DNA of 64,000 bases. Source: JAJYTL01 sp046705265. Its GTDB lineage: Bacteria; Pseudomonadota; Alphaproteobacteria; Ferrovibrionales; Ferrovibrionaceae. The notes beneath the pieces are model-generated. The model was not told where the DNA came from. It saw nothing but the letters and a program-made list of their open reading frames with translations, and made no database searches. Below are positions 11,953-20,582 of this stretch, in pieces. Position numbers and translations under genes: made by a program. Positions within the stretch are counted from its first letter, which is position 1, and every line of letters starts with the position of its first letter. The DNA is taken from assembly GCA_046705265.1 (NCBI GenBank), contig JBJKQL010000156.1, forward strand, positions 4,075 to 68,074. Reading direction: 5' to 3'.

Positions 11953-13344
11953 ATGACCATGAAAAGAAATTTGGTGGGCGTGACGGCACCGCAAAAGAGC
12001 ACGGTTGTGCGAAGCGACCTTGAGGCGTCTGATTCCGTTCGCACGTCGGAGACGTCCACTCATGCGGAAAATGCCTCTGCCACCGCATCATGGCCCCGGT
12101 CGTTTGATGAGATTCGCGTTATTGATAGTGAATACAGAGGCGAAGGACGACCGATTGCCGAGCCCGATCTTGTGCGGTGGATTCTCTTACATCCACGGGC
12201 GCCTTGGAGCATTGCCCGTTTCATCGACGCACTCTGCTGGCGATTGATTGGGAGTGGTGTGCCGCTGTCACGCGTCTCGCTCTTCACCAACACGCTTCAC
12301 CCGCAGATCGATAGCCTGGGTTGGCGTTGGTGGCGGGACCGAGGCGTCACCGAGGAATTCCACTTCGAACGCGGTCTCGAGAACACGCCAGGTTATGCAG
12401 AGCGGCCGATCTACCGAGTCATTGAACAGGGCGTTCCGCTCCGCCGCCGGCTTGAAGTCGATCGCAGCGAGTTCCCGCTGCTTGCTGAGCTCGCGGCCCA
12501 CGGCGCGACCGATTATCTTGCCATGCCGCTCAGTCGGCTGGTGCGGCGCTACGCCGTCGTCACTTGGACGAGCGATCGCCCAGGGGGCTTTAGTGCCCGT
12601 GACCTTGAGTTGTTGGAGGGTATCCGTCCGGCGCTTGCGGTGGTGATGGAAGCGAATACCGTTCGTCGCGCTGCGCGAACCTTGTTGTCGATCTATCTAA
12701 GCAATGAGATCGGCGAGCGAATTTTCGACGGTCAAGTGGAGCGAGGTAAAGTCCAGCACATGCGCGCGGTGGTGATGGCGTCCGACCTTCGCGGATTTAC
12801 GAGCCTTTCTGATCGGTTGCCGGGGGAAGTGGTGATCCGCGCGCTTGATGACTATTTTGAATATGTGGCGGATGCGGTGAATGCCGCAGGCGGCTTTGTC
12901 CTGAAATTTGTCGGTGACGGCGTTCTCGCCCTATTCCCGACCGATACCGAGGGTGAGGTTTCGGCGGTCAGGGGAAGCCTCGACGCGGCCCGCACCGTTG
13001 TTGCGCGCCTTGCCCAGCATAACGCGATACTCGGGGCACGGGGCACGATATGGCTTCGCGCTGGATTCGGACTTCACATCGGCGACGTCATGCTCGGGAA
13101 TGTCGGCTCTCACGACCGGCTGGATTTCACGGCCATCGGCCCGGCCGTTAATATGGCCTTTCGTCTCGAAGGCCTAACCAAGCATCTCGATCGTCCGGTG
13201 CTGACCTCGCAGGCTTTTGCGGAAATCTCAGACACGCCACTCCACTCTCTTGGCTTTCATCCGATTCGCGGCTTTCTTGATCCGGCAGAGGTGTTCGGCC
13301 TGCCGGAACACGAATCGACGACCTCGTTTTCAAACAGCCGATAG
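11953..13344 (+). CDS. Class III adenylate/guanylate cyclase
   Basis: This 463-residue signalling protein has two parts. The first 240 residues are soluble and GAF-like (LELLEGIRPALAVVMEANT at the end), so it probably senses a cytoplasmic signal. Residues about 270-450 form the catalytic domain: VMASDLRGFTSLSD supplies a metal-binding Asp, FVLKFVGDGVLALFP the second, and LDFTAIGPAVNMAFRLEG closes the active site. There is no membrane helix. The two metal Asp residues are intact, so it is probably active and makes cAMP. N-terminal residues 1-55 look disordered. A second in-frame ATG lies two codons downstream. This domain plan is common in Rhizobiales and Rhodospirillales. Confidence 0.9.
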   Translation: MTMKRNLVGVTAPQKSTVVRSDLEASDSVRTSETSTHAENASATASWPRSFDEIRVIDSEYRGEGRPIAEPDLVRWILLHPRAPWSIARFIDALCWRLIGSGVPLSRVSLFTNTLHPQIDSLGWRWWRDRGVTEEFHFERGLENTPGYAERPIYRVIEQGVPLRRRLEVDRSEFPLLAELAAHGATDYLAMPLSRLVRRYAVVTWTSDRPGGFSARDLELLEGIRPALAVVMEANTVRRAARTLLSIYLSNEIGERIFDGQVERGKVQHMRAVVMASDLRGFTSLSDRLPGEVVIRALDDYFEYVADAVNAAGGFVLKFVGDGVLALFPTDTEGEVSAVRGSLDAARTVVARLAQHNAILGARGTIWLRAGFGLHIGDVMLGNVGSHDRLDFTAIGPAVNMAFRLEGLTKHLDRPVLTSQAFAEISDTPLHSLGFHPIRGFLDPAEVFGLPEHESTTSFSNSR

Positions 13345-13386
13345 GCTCCGATTGCTCCTAGGGCGCCGAAGCGAACTTCATCTCGC

Positions 13387-14232
13387 TCATTGTTTGTCGG
13401 CGAGGAAATGGCCATTAGCTTGGTGAAGCGAGTCGTTTCTGGCGCCAGTCGCGCGGTGCCACAGAATGGCCGCGAGGTAAATTACGCCACTCAAGGTGCT
13501 GATCCAGAAGCTCGTCGGCCAGTCCGTTGCATAGGCTAGCGCGATGCCGGCCCATGCCTCGCCCAGCGCAAACGTCACCGATAGACAAAGCCCCCAGCCG
13601 AGGCGACTGGTGAGATTCTGCGCTGCCGCCGCTGGTCCGACCATCAAGGTGAAAACGAGAAGGACGCCAACAATCTCAGTGCATTCCGCCACCGCAACCG
13701 CGACCAGCGCCATAAACAGAATTGCCAGAAAGAGAAGCGGTAGGCCACGGGCTTCGGCCACTTCGGGTTGCAGGGTGACGAACAGAAGCGGGCGAGCGAT
13801 GACGCCGAGTGCGATCAGGGTCGCGAGACCGAGGCTGGCGAGTTCAATCAGCATCCGCCGATCTACCGCGAGCACGTTGCCGAAGAGCAGGGTCATCGCC
13901 TGTGCGGCATAGGCGGTATAAAAATTCAAGAAAAGAAGGCCGAAACCCAAGGCGAGCGCCAGAACCATGCCGATGGCGACGTCGCGATTGCTGAGCCTTT
14001 CGCCGAGAGCGCCCATGGCGATGCCGCCTGCGACGGTGAACCCGAGAAGACCCCAAAGCGGCGCTAGGCCGACCAGGGCTGCGCCGGTGGCTCCAGCGAA
14101 GCCGACATGCGAAAGCGCGTGTCCGGCGAAGGTCTGGCCTCGCAACACCAGGAAATAGCCGATCAGGCCGGCGACGATGGCGACGATCGCGGTGGCTTCG
14201 AAAGCTCGAATCACAAAATCATAGGCAAACAT
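13387..14232 (-). CDS. znuB: Metal ABC transporter permease (ZnuB-like)
   Basis: This 281-residue integral membrane protein of the ABC-3 family has eight or nine hydrophobic helices. The family pattern GYFLVLRGQTFAGHALSHVGFAGATGA is recognisable near the N-terminus (positions 25-50), and VGVLLVFTLMVGPAAAA occurs near residue 195. It forms the channel of a zinc or manganese importer. It follows the ATPase gene by only four bases, so the two are co-transcribed. No periplasmic binding protein gene is adjacent, so znuA must be elsewhere. Zinc is favoured over manganese because of the Zur-like operator upstream of the pair. Confidence 0.87.
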   Translation of the reverse strand: MFAYDFVIRAFEATAIVAIVAGLIGYFLVLRGQTFAGHALSHVGFAGATGAALVGLAPLWGLLGFTVAGGIAMGALGERLSNRDVAIGMVLALALGFGLLFLNFYTAYAAQAMTLLFGNVLAVDRRMLIELASLGLATLIALGVIARPLLFVTLQPEVAEARGLPLLFLAILFMALVAVAVAECTEIVGVLLVFTLMVGPAAAAQNLTSRLGWGLCLSVTFALGEAWAGIALAYATDWPTSFWISTLSGVIYLAAILWHRATGARNDSLHQANGHFLADKQ

Positions 14233-14236
14233 CGTC

Positions 14237-15097
14237 TTAGCTCGGGCCGTTCAATCGGCTGGCGGCGGGGGACGTGTGACGATGCACTTCGCGTTCGACA
14301 TCGTGACCACCCGACATTACGAAGATGTGGCCATCGGCATGCACGACGTCGATTGGGGCGCCGTAGAGCGTAGAAAGGACGGGACCAGTAATTACGTCAT
14401 CGACGATACCAAGTGCAGCTTGGCCGCGGCCGAGGTAGAGCACGCGGTCCAGCACATCGAGGAGGGGGTTCAATTCATGGGCGCTCAAAAGTACGGTAAC
14501 GCCGAGGTCGCGCTTCAGCCGATCCGCGAGTTCCACCACCGCATGTTGATGCGGCGGATCGAGGTTCAGGAGTGGTTCGTCGAGAAGAAGAAGACGTGGC
14601 CGGCCAATAAGTGCTTGGGACAGAAGTAGTCGCTGCCGCTCGCCGCCGGAAAGTTCGTTGAGCGGTCGGTGGGCGAGTGCCGTTACACCGACAATCTCAA
14701 GCGCCCGTTCCACCTCGCCTCGCGCCGCCGCATCCAAAAGCGGCAGACCCCAACGGCTTCCCCCGGCGGTGCAGGCAACAAAATCCCAGCCCGTTAGCGT
14801 AGCCCCGGCGGCAAGACTATGGTGCTGGGGCATGTAGCCGATATCGGCATTCGAAACGCCGGCCGGGCGCCCGAACACGCGCACCGATCCCGCCACTGGC
14901 CGGACGAGGCCGAGAAGCGCTCGCATCAGAGTCGTCTTGCCTGCACCGTTCGGTCCGAAGACGCCGATCAACTCACCGGCCTCGACGGTAAGATCGACAT
15001 CGCGGAGCACCGATCGGCGGCCGAGCGTAAGGGTGGCATGGTCGATCGAAATCGCTGCGGCGTCGACCTTGAGCGGAGCGGCCGTTGGCGGGGTCAT
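14237..15097 (-). CDS. znuC: Metal ABC transporter ATP-binding protein (ZnuC-like)
   Basis: This 286-residue ABC ATPase has all motifs. Walker A GPNGAGKT is at 48-55, the Q-loop glutamine at 91, the signature LSGGE at 149-153, Walker B LLLLDEP ending near 175, and the switch histidine in LLSAHELNPLLD. It powers the ZnuB-like permease encoded directly downstream. The C-terminal tail carries several histidines (HADGHIF, GGHDVEREVHRH), a feature often seen in zinc transport proteins. The Shine-Dalgarno sequence is weak. A Zur-like box lies about 200 bases upstream and probably controls both genes. Confidence 0.9.
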   Translation of the reverse strand: MTPPTAAPLKVDAAAISIDHATLTLGRRSVLRDVDLTVEAGELIGVFGPNGAGKTTLMRALLGLVRPVAGSVRVFGRPAGVSNADIGYMPQHHSLAAGATLTGWDFVACTAGGSRWGLPLLDAAARGEVERALEIVGVTALAHRPLNELSGGERQRLLLSQALIGRPRLLLLDEPLLNLDPPHQHAVVELADRLKRDLGVTVLLSAHELNPLLDVLDRVLYLGRGQAALGIVDDVITGPVLSTLYGAPIDVVHADGHIFVMSGGHDVEREVHRHTSPAASRLNGPS

Positions 15098-15297
15098 CGG
15101 GTGGGTCCGGTTCAGGTCTTTTCGGATGCCGAAGTTTGCGCTGTCATCAAGGCCGCATCGCTGACGAGCGGTGCTTGCGTCCCGCGGGTGTCGGCGACGT
15201 TGCCGGGCGGAGAACGGTCAATGAGGAAAGTCCCGTCGTTGAGACAAGGTAACGTTCGCGATGTATACCCCTTCTACGGAACCGCATGAACGGAAGC

Positions 15298-15316
15298 AAT
15301 GATATATCATAACATC
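15298..15316 (-). promoter_or_regulatory. Zur-like operator upstream of znuCB
   Basis: Read on the minus strand, the 19 bases are GATGTTATGATATATCATT. This is a near-perfect inverted repeat with the ATGTTATNATATNNCAT pattern of proteobacterial Zur boxes; the E. coli znu operator contains ATGTTATAATATC. The inner twelve bases ATGATATATCAT are an exact palindrome. It lies about 200 bases upstream of the znuC start. A possible -35 (TTCATG) and -10 (TATACA) with 17-base spacing follow immediately downstream on the minus strand, which would let a bound repressor block transcription. The match is from memory of the motif, not from a search. Confidence 0.6.
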
Positions 15317-16419
15317 AAGAATAGGCAACAACGTGTGAGGTGCTCGGTGCGGGGCCAATCACCCCATGCGAGCGACTGATGGGGCGCGATACCCGGCGAC
15401 GGTCTTTCTGATCTAGCCACGGGCCCCGTTTGGCGCGACAGCATCATCCCATGCGCTGTGTTTCTCCACGACGGACGCATGCGGTCGCTTTATATTGTGC
15501 ACAGATGGACGATTTAGCTTGGGGTTCCGGCGGCTTGGCTGACTAAGGAGTCGTTCATGCGAATGTGTTCGAAGTTGATTGGTCGAGGATGGGGTTACGA
15601 ACGGCAACAACGGCGATCTGGGCTCGCCGGAGCGCACGACCACATATCAAGGCCCCCGATGTTGTGCCCGACGGTTTGATCATAATCAATGCAAGGGCAC
15701 GTTTCCATCGTTTCATTATATCGTAGAGATGCAATTCGATTATCAGTCGAATGACAAGATCGGCTGCAAGGTCGCGATACCCATGCCCCAGCCTTACCGT
15801 GATCAGGACGGTGACTATCTCGATCGTCGCCGTGTGACGGGCGAGCAGCGGTTCACCGCCATTGGCCGTGTTGTGTCAGGCCAACGAGCGGCCGGGTCGA
15901 CATTCCCGGTCGAATGCTATGTTGGGGAGCTTCGATGTGGCGAAGATCACCCTTTTGCCGGTTATATCCGCGATCTCATCGAGCGGCTGCGCGGGCGAAA
16001 TCGTTGGCAGGGGTTGCAAGAGAAGCTGTTTTGTGTAGGCCCTCCCGACGTCGTTGACGAATCGGCTTCAGCGGTTGCCCATGACCGCGATCAACCGCGT
16101 ACTGCCGTCGTCCGTCCCATAGAAGCCAACGCTCGGGTGGTGAAACGGGAAGAAATTAATCGGCAACCGTTGCGAGAAGTCGTGGATAAGATGATCGAGG
16201 TTTCGGCCGGCGGCTCTGGTCCAGAACTCGCGGAAAACCTCAACAACCGCCGTTTCCACCCATTCATGACCCTCAACGCGGACGATATCGGCCTTGGCCT
16301 CACAACCCGCCGTCCAATCGTCGAAGCCCCTGGCGCCCGGCATGCCGCCGCACGGAATCCATCCCACGGGGTCAGGTTTCAGTTCGAACTTCCGACCGAA
16401 ACGGTGGCGGACTGACGTC
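15317..16419. other. Unclear stretch with two antisense open frames
   Basis: No recognisable gene occupies these 1.1 kb. On the plus strand a frame is open from ATG 15729 to the stop at 16415, encoding about 228 residues. On the minus strand a frame from ATG 16421 to 16068 encodes 117 residues and is codon-aligned with it (each codon is the reverse complement of the other). In the shared part the third-position GC is about 65% for the plus frame and 69% for the minus frame, so base use does not decide. The minus product has the more protein-like make-up (FWTRAAGRNLDHLIHDFS). Neither shows a known domain. The rest (15317-15728) shows nothing. It may be a decayed gene. Confidence 0.4.
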
Positions 16420-17046
16420 ATGGTCGAAAGCCAAACCATCTATATCGTCGATGACGATGAGGCAGTGCGGGACTCGGTGACGATCCTGCTGCATTCCGCC
16501 GGGCACCCGAACGTTCAGGGCTATGCCTCGGCGCGCCAATTTCTCGATCGGGCGAATCCCCAGGCACGTGACTGCGTGTTGCTCGATATTCGTATGCCGG
16601 ACATGGATGGGCTCGAACTACAGGCGGAACTCAACCGGACCGGCCAAAGTTTTCCCATTATCATGATGACGGCTCATGGCGATGTGCCGATTGCGGTCAG
16701 GGCCATGAAGGCCGGCGCTTTCGAGTTCATCGAAAAACCGTTTTCCGAAGAAACGCTCTTGAGTTGCATCGACCGAGCCTTGGCGCGGGCGGCTCACGCG
16801 AGCTTTAAGGAAACCGAGATTCAGGAAATCTTGCGCCGTATCGAGACACTTACCCCGCGCGAGCGGGAGGTTATGGACGGCATGATTTCCGGACAGCCCA
16901 ACAAGGTGATCGCCTATGATCTCAACATCAGTCCACGGACGATCGAGATCCATCGCGCTCGCGTGATGGAAAAGATGCAGGCGCGCAGCCTTTCCGCCCT
17001 GGTACGCATGGCGGTGACCGCCGGCATCGATCAAAAGCGAAGCTAA
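16420..17046 (+). CDS. FixJ-family response regulator
   Basis: This 208-residue two-domain regulator has a receiver domain (about 7-118) with the acidic pocket D11-D13, phospho-acceptor D56 in VLLDIRMP, T84 and K106. A LuxR-type DNA-binding helix-turn-helix follows (about 140-200; LTPREREVMDGMISG and NISPRTIEIHRARVMEKM). Phosphorylation by a sensor kinase would let it bind promoters. No kinase gene lies next to it, so it is an orphan here. The upstream 1.1 kb holds no recognisable histidine kinase. The start is ATG 16420, with GGCGGA upstream. Confidence 0.92.
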   Translation: MVESQTIYIVDDDEAVRDSVTILLHSAGHPNVQGYASARQFLDRANPQARDCVLLDIRMPDMDGLELQAELNRTGQSFPIIMMTAHGDVPIAVRAMKAGAFEFIEKPFSEETLLSCIDRALARAAHASFKETEIQEILRRIETLTPREREVMDGMISGQPNKVIAYDLNISPRTIEIHRARVMEKMQARSLSALVRMAVTAGIDQKRS

Positions 17047-17090
17047 CGCCGTAGCGCCGACCGCTGGCGCTCCTGATAGGGCCTCCGACG

Positions 17091-17405
17091 TCAGAACGGC
17101 TTAACTTCGCTGATCTGTACGACCGGTTCGATGTTCGTGTAATTCGCCACGTCTGCCATGAGCGAGGCCGCGTGGGGTGCGAAGGCCGCCTGGAAGGCTT
17201 CGAGCGATTCGAAAAGCAGATGTGCTGCTGCGGTATAAACCGGCTGCGATCCGGGTGCGCCACCGGCAAGCCCCTGATCGACCTCGGTACGTTTGCACGA
17301 CGAGCCAAGCTTTTTCCGCAATGTCGGCATATGGTTCTGGATGTAATAATCCATGTCGAAGGTCGCACCCTCGATAAAAGGATACATTACACTGACTTTG
17401 ATCAT
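17091..17405 (-). CDS. EthD family protein
   Basis: This 104-residue ferredoxin-like dimeric alpha-beta barrel protein is of the EthD type (PF07110). The family start IKVSVMYPF and the helix DMDYYIQNHMPTLRKKLG are clear, and AAAHLLFESLEAFQAAFAPH gives the second repeat. EthD proteins accompany oxidative degradation clusters, but the biochemical role of most single-gene members is unknown. The complete length is present with GGGAGGAG just before the ATG. It is transcribed towards the FixJ-type gene and diverges from the flavin reductase gene. Confidence 0.88.
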   Translation of the reverse strand: MIKVSVMYPFIEGATFDMDYYIQNHMPTLRKKLGSSCKRTEVDQGLAGGAPGSQPVYTAAAHLLFESLEAFQAAFAPHAASLMADVANYTNIEPVVQISEVKPF

Positions 17406-17629
17406 GCGCTCCTCCCGCCTCCGTTTCTTGTCGCATCATTCATCTTGTCGCGTAATCCATCGGCTGGCGACTGCAGCATAAAAGCGCAATAACGACAAGA
17501 TGCCTCGCCGCGCCCACTGGCGCGACCCCGGCAAAGAGAGGGTGCTGGCCCCGGCTGCCGTTGCCTTGGCTTCAAGGCCTGGTGTTGCTATCTTCGGGGC
17601 TCCATCACGAAGAGGAAGATGTTATTGCA

Positions 17630-18310
17630 ATGGCCGCCTCGCATGACATGCCGCCCCGCGTTCTTGACCATCCGTTGGAGGTTGGTCCCGCCGATTGGAG
17701 CAACCGCGATTTTTATCAAGTAATGACCGCGCTGGTTATCCCGCGACCGATAGGCTGGATTTCCACGCTTTCTGCGAAGGGAGTTCCGAACGTTGCGCCT
17801 TATTCCTATTTCAATCTTCTCGGCAACGATCCGTTTTATTGCGCATTCGGTTCGACTGGCGTGAAGGACAGTCTTGCGAATCTCCGCGAGGTGCCGCAAT
17901 TCGTCGCCAATATCGTGACGATTGAAGTGATCGAGAAGATGAATTTCACATCCACCGACTTTCCACGCGACGAGGATGAGTTCAAATGGGCAGGCCTGAC
18001 GCCTGTGCAGTCGCAAAAGGTTCGGCCGTTTCGGGTCGGAGAGGCCAAGGCCCATCTTGAATGCGAGGTGGCGCAGATCATCGATGACAACAATACGCAC
18101 ATTACCCTTGGCCGTATCGTTCACGTGCATGTCGATCCGTCGGTATGGAACGACGGCCGCGTCGATCCGAGGTTGCTTAATCCGGTTTGTCGCCTCTCGG
18201 GATCCGCCTATGCGACGCTCGGCGACCTGATCAACGTGCCGCGGCCAGAATGGAAAAACGTGCAGGGGAGCGAAGGCATGAGGGCGATGCCGCGGGCGGA
18301 GCGGCGCTGA
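17630..18310 (+). CDS. Flavin reductase family protein
   Basis: This flavin reductase-like (PF01613) FMN-binding protein has the split-barrel features RPIGWISTLSAKGVPNVAPYSYFNLLGNDP compressed near residues 38-70, shown here as RPIGWISTLS and NVAPYSYFN. FVANIV and LECEVAQII come later. Such proteins bind FMN and act as NAD(P)H:flavin oxidoreductases or in unknown roles. I chose ATG 17630 (227 aa); AGGAAG lies 12 bases upstream. A longer frame begins at 17561 but its first 23 residues do not look like the family. Confidence 0.85.
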   Translation: MAASHDMPPRVLDHPLEVGPADWSNRDFYQVMTALVIPRPIGWISTLSAKGVPNVAPYSYFNLLGNDPFYCAFGSTGVKDSLANLREVPQFVANIVTIEVIEKMNFTSTDFPRDEDEFKWAGLTPVQSQKVRPFRVGEAKAHLECEVAQIIDDNNTHITLGRIVHVHVDPSVWNDGRVDPRLLNPVCRLSGSAYATLGDLINVPRPEWKNVQGSEGMRAMPRAERR

Positions 18311-18537
18311 CTGGCCGCAATGCAGACCGCCGTCCGTCCTTGATGTAGGGAGGGCGGGAAGGCCCCCGCTTTGTGCTTATGGGGCGAAATTGGCGCGGCA
18401 GAGGTGTTGACCAATTACGCGCTGCGACCAGCGGATTTGGCATTTGCCGCGAAATAAGGCAACATAGGCGGGGCGGCCCTGGATTTTTGTCCGGCCGGGC
18501 TTTCCATTCCATACATTGGCGACGATGAGGGTGAGCC

Positions 18538-19668
18538 ATGAACAGCCAATTCGTCACCGTCATCGAGCAACTCAAAGGGCGTCTTGCATGGCTGCCCAAT
18601 GGAATTGCTGCGGCGATTATTCTGGCGATTCTTTGCCTGGCTGCTCTTGGTCTGCAAGAGTTCCTGCTGCGCTGGTTGCGGAAGGCGCGGTTCGCACGAA
18701 GTAAGGAAGCTCAGTGTCTGATCGCGCGTGCAGCCGGACCGACGCGGGTCGCGATGGTACTTGTCGTCCTCATTGCAGCAGTGCCTGCGGTCAGGCTCGC
18801 GCCGACTCTGACTGGAACGATCCTTTCGTTTCTCGTTGCGGCATTGGTGGTCACGGTCGGATGGGGTGCGGTTACGGGCGTCGGCCTTGCGAGCGACCTC
18901 TATCTTGAGCGTTTTAGCGAGGGACTTGGTGAAAACGTGCTTGCGCGGAAGCACGTTACTCAGGTTCGGGTATTGCGTCGGGCGGCGCAGGTACTGATCG
19001 TCCTGATGACAATTGCTGCCGTCCTGATGGCGATTCCAGGGGCGCGACAATATGGCGTCAGCGTCTTCGCTTCGGCTGGCGCCGCCGGCATCATCGTCGG
19101 ACTCGCGGCGCGGCCGATCCTGTCCAATCTTCTCGCTGGACTTCAGATCGCCATCACCCAGCCGGTGAAGGTCGAGGACGCGGTGGTAATCAACGGTGAG
19201 TGGGGGTGGGTCGAGGACATCACAACGACCTATATCGTGGTGAGGATCTGGGATTGGCGGCGACTTGTGGTTCCTCTGAGCTGGTTTCTTGAACAACCTT
19301 TTCAGAACTGGACTCGTGAATCCAGTTCGCTCATCGGCTCGGTCCACTTCTGGGCGGATTACACGGTCCCGATCGAAAGTCTGCGCCAGGAACTTGAGCG
19401 CATCGTGCACGCAAGCAAGCTTTGGGATGAAAATGTGGTCGTGCTTCAGGTGGTCGAGGCGACGGCCGATGCGATCCAGCTCCGCGCGCTCGCGAGCGCG
19501 CGGAATTCCGGACAGGCTTGGGACTTGCGGTGCGAGATTCGCGAGAAGATGATCAGCTATCTGCAAACCCAACATCCAAAGGCATTGCCTCATCGCCGGT
19601 TTCACTTGGCGGAAGGCGGGGAAATTGAAAGAAATGCGCCGGTCGAGGATAACGCCGTGCCGAGTTGA
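18538..19668 (+). CDS. MscS family mechanosensitive ion channel
   Basis: This 376-residue inner-membrane protein has four or so N-terminal helices (about 18-40, 68-88, 93-115 and 143-165). The pore-lining helix SAGAAGIIVGLAARPILSNL follows at about 183-202, and then the MscS beta domain (TQPVKVEDAVVINGEWGWVEDITT, read in two parts). It opens under membrane tension to release solutes on osmotic down-shock. The length suits the medium-size MscS family with an extra helix pair. GAGGGTGAG precedes the ATG. The gene stands alone between the flavin reductase and wrbA. Confidence 0.93.
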   Translation: MNSQFVTVIEQLKGRLAWLPNGIAAAIILAILCLAALGLQEFLLRWLRKARFARSKEAQCLIARAAGPTRVAMVLVVLIAAVPAVRLAPTLTGTILSFLVAALVVTVGWGAVTGVGLASDLYLERFSEGLGENVLARKHVTQVRVLRRAAQVLIVLMTIAAVLMAIPGARQYGVSVFASAGAAGIIVGLAARPILSNLLAGLQIAITQPVKVEDAVVINGEWGWVEDITTTYIVVRIWDWRRLVVPLSWFLEQPFQNWTRESSSLIGSVHFWADYTVPIESLRQELERIVHASKLWDENVVVLQVVEATADAIQLRALASARNSGQAWDLRCEIREKMISYLQTQHPKALPHRRFHLAEGGEIERNAPVEDNAVPS

Positions 19669-19910
19669 TTCGAGACAACCATCGAAATTCTTGAATGGGA
19701 TAAGCGAAAAATTCCCTCTATCCCGACGCGGCAGATGCCGTTACCTGTGATCTGACATTGAACGGAAGATATTGCTGCGGATGGATGAGTAAGTCGCGCA
19801 GGTTGCCGTTTTCCATATGAAGGGCCGGATCATATAGGCCGCGCCGGAGAACGCCAAAGCTGGCCGCGACGTTCGCCTAAAGCCGCACCCATAGCCCTGA
19901 GGAGAAGCCG

Positions 19911-20513
19911 ATGGCCAGGATCCTTGTCCTTTATTATTCTACTTATGGCCATGTAGAGAAGATGGCCGAGGCGGTCGCCGAGGGCGCGCGCTCAGTCGCC
20001 GCCAGCGAGGTCACAATCAAGCGTGTTCCCGAACTGATGCCGCCCGAGGTGGCAAAGGCCTCTGGTGCCAAGCTCGATCAGGCGCCGCCGATTGCCTCGC
20101 CAAACGAGCTCGGTGACTTTGACGCCATCATTTTTGGCACGCCGACCCGCTTCGGCAACATGGCGTCGCAGATGCGTAATTTTCTCGACCAAACCGGCGG
20201 GCTCTGGATGAAAGGGGCGTTGGTCGGCAAGATCGGCAGCGTCTTCGCCTCGACCGGAACCCAGCATGGCGGCCAGGAGACAACTATTACTTCGTTTCAC
20301 AACACTCTCCTGCACCAAGGCATGATCATCGTCGGCGTGCCTTATTCCTGCGTCGGCCTGACCAAGATGGACGAGATTACCGGCGGTTCGCCCTATGGTG
20401 CGACGACATTGGCCGGCGCCGATGGCAAACGCGCGCCGAGCCAGAACGAACTCGAGATCGCCCGGTTTCAGGGGGCCCACGTGGCTGGCATCGCGAAAAA
20501 ACTCTTCGGTTAG
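19911..20513 (+). CDS. wrbA: NAD(P)H:quinone oxidoreductase
   Basis: This 200-residue flavodoxin-like enzyme of the WrbA type carries out two-electron reduction of quinones with FMN. The FMN phosphate loop YYSTYGHVEKMA is at 8-19, GTPTRFGNMASQMRNFLD at 76-93 binds the ring, and STGTQHGGQETT follows at 114-125. All WrbA hallmarks and the full length are present. AGGAG precedes the ATG. The 240 bases upstream hold no gene and probably carry its promoter. Confidence 0.95.
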   Translation: MARILVLYYSTYGHVEKMAEAVAEGARSVAASEVTIKRVPELMPPEVAKASGAKLDQAPPIASPNELGDFDAIIFGTPTRFGNMASQMRNFLDQTGGLWMKGALVGKIGSVFASTGTQHGGQETTITSFHNTLLHQGMIIVGVPYSCVGLTKMDEITGGSPYGATTLAGADGKRAPSQNELEIARFQGAHVAGIAKKLFG

Positions 20514-20582
20514 GCCCCTGCGACCGCAGCCTCCGTCAGCACCCGCCGCGACTGGTTGGTTGCCGATGAAGAATGCGTAGGA

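Noticed and set aside
18415..19605. 396-codon open frame on the minus strand
   Set aside because: It lies entirely antisense to the MscS channel gene, which has clear helices and pore motifs. The product is rich in Arg, Asp and Pro with no domain, as expected of a shadow.
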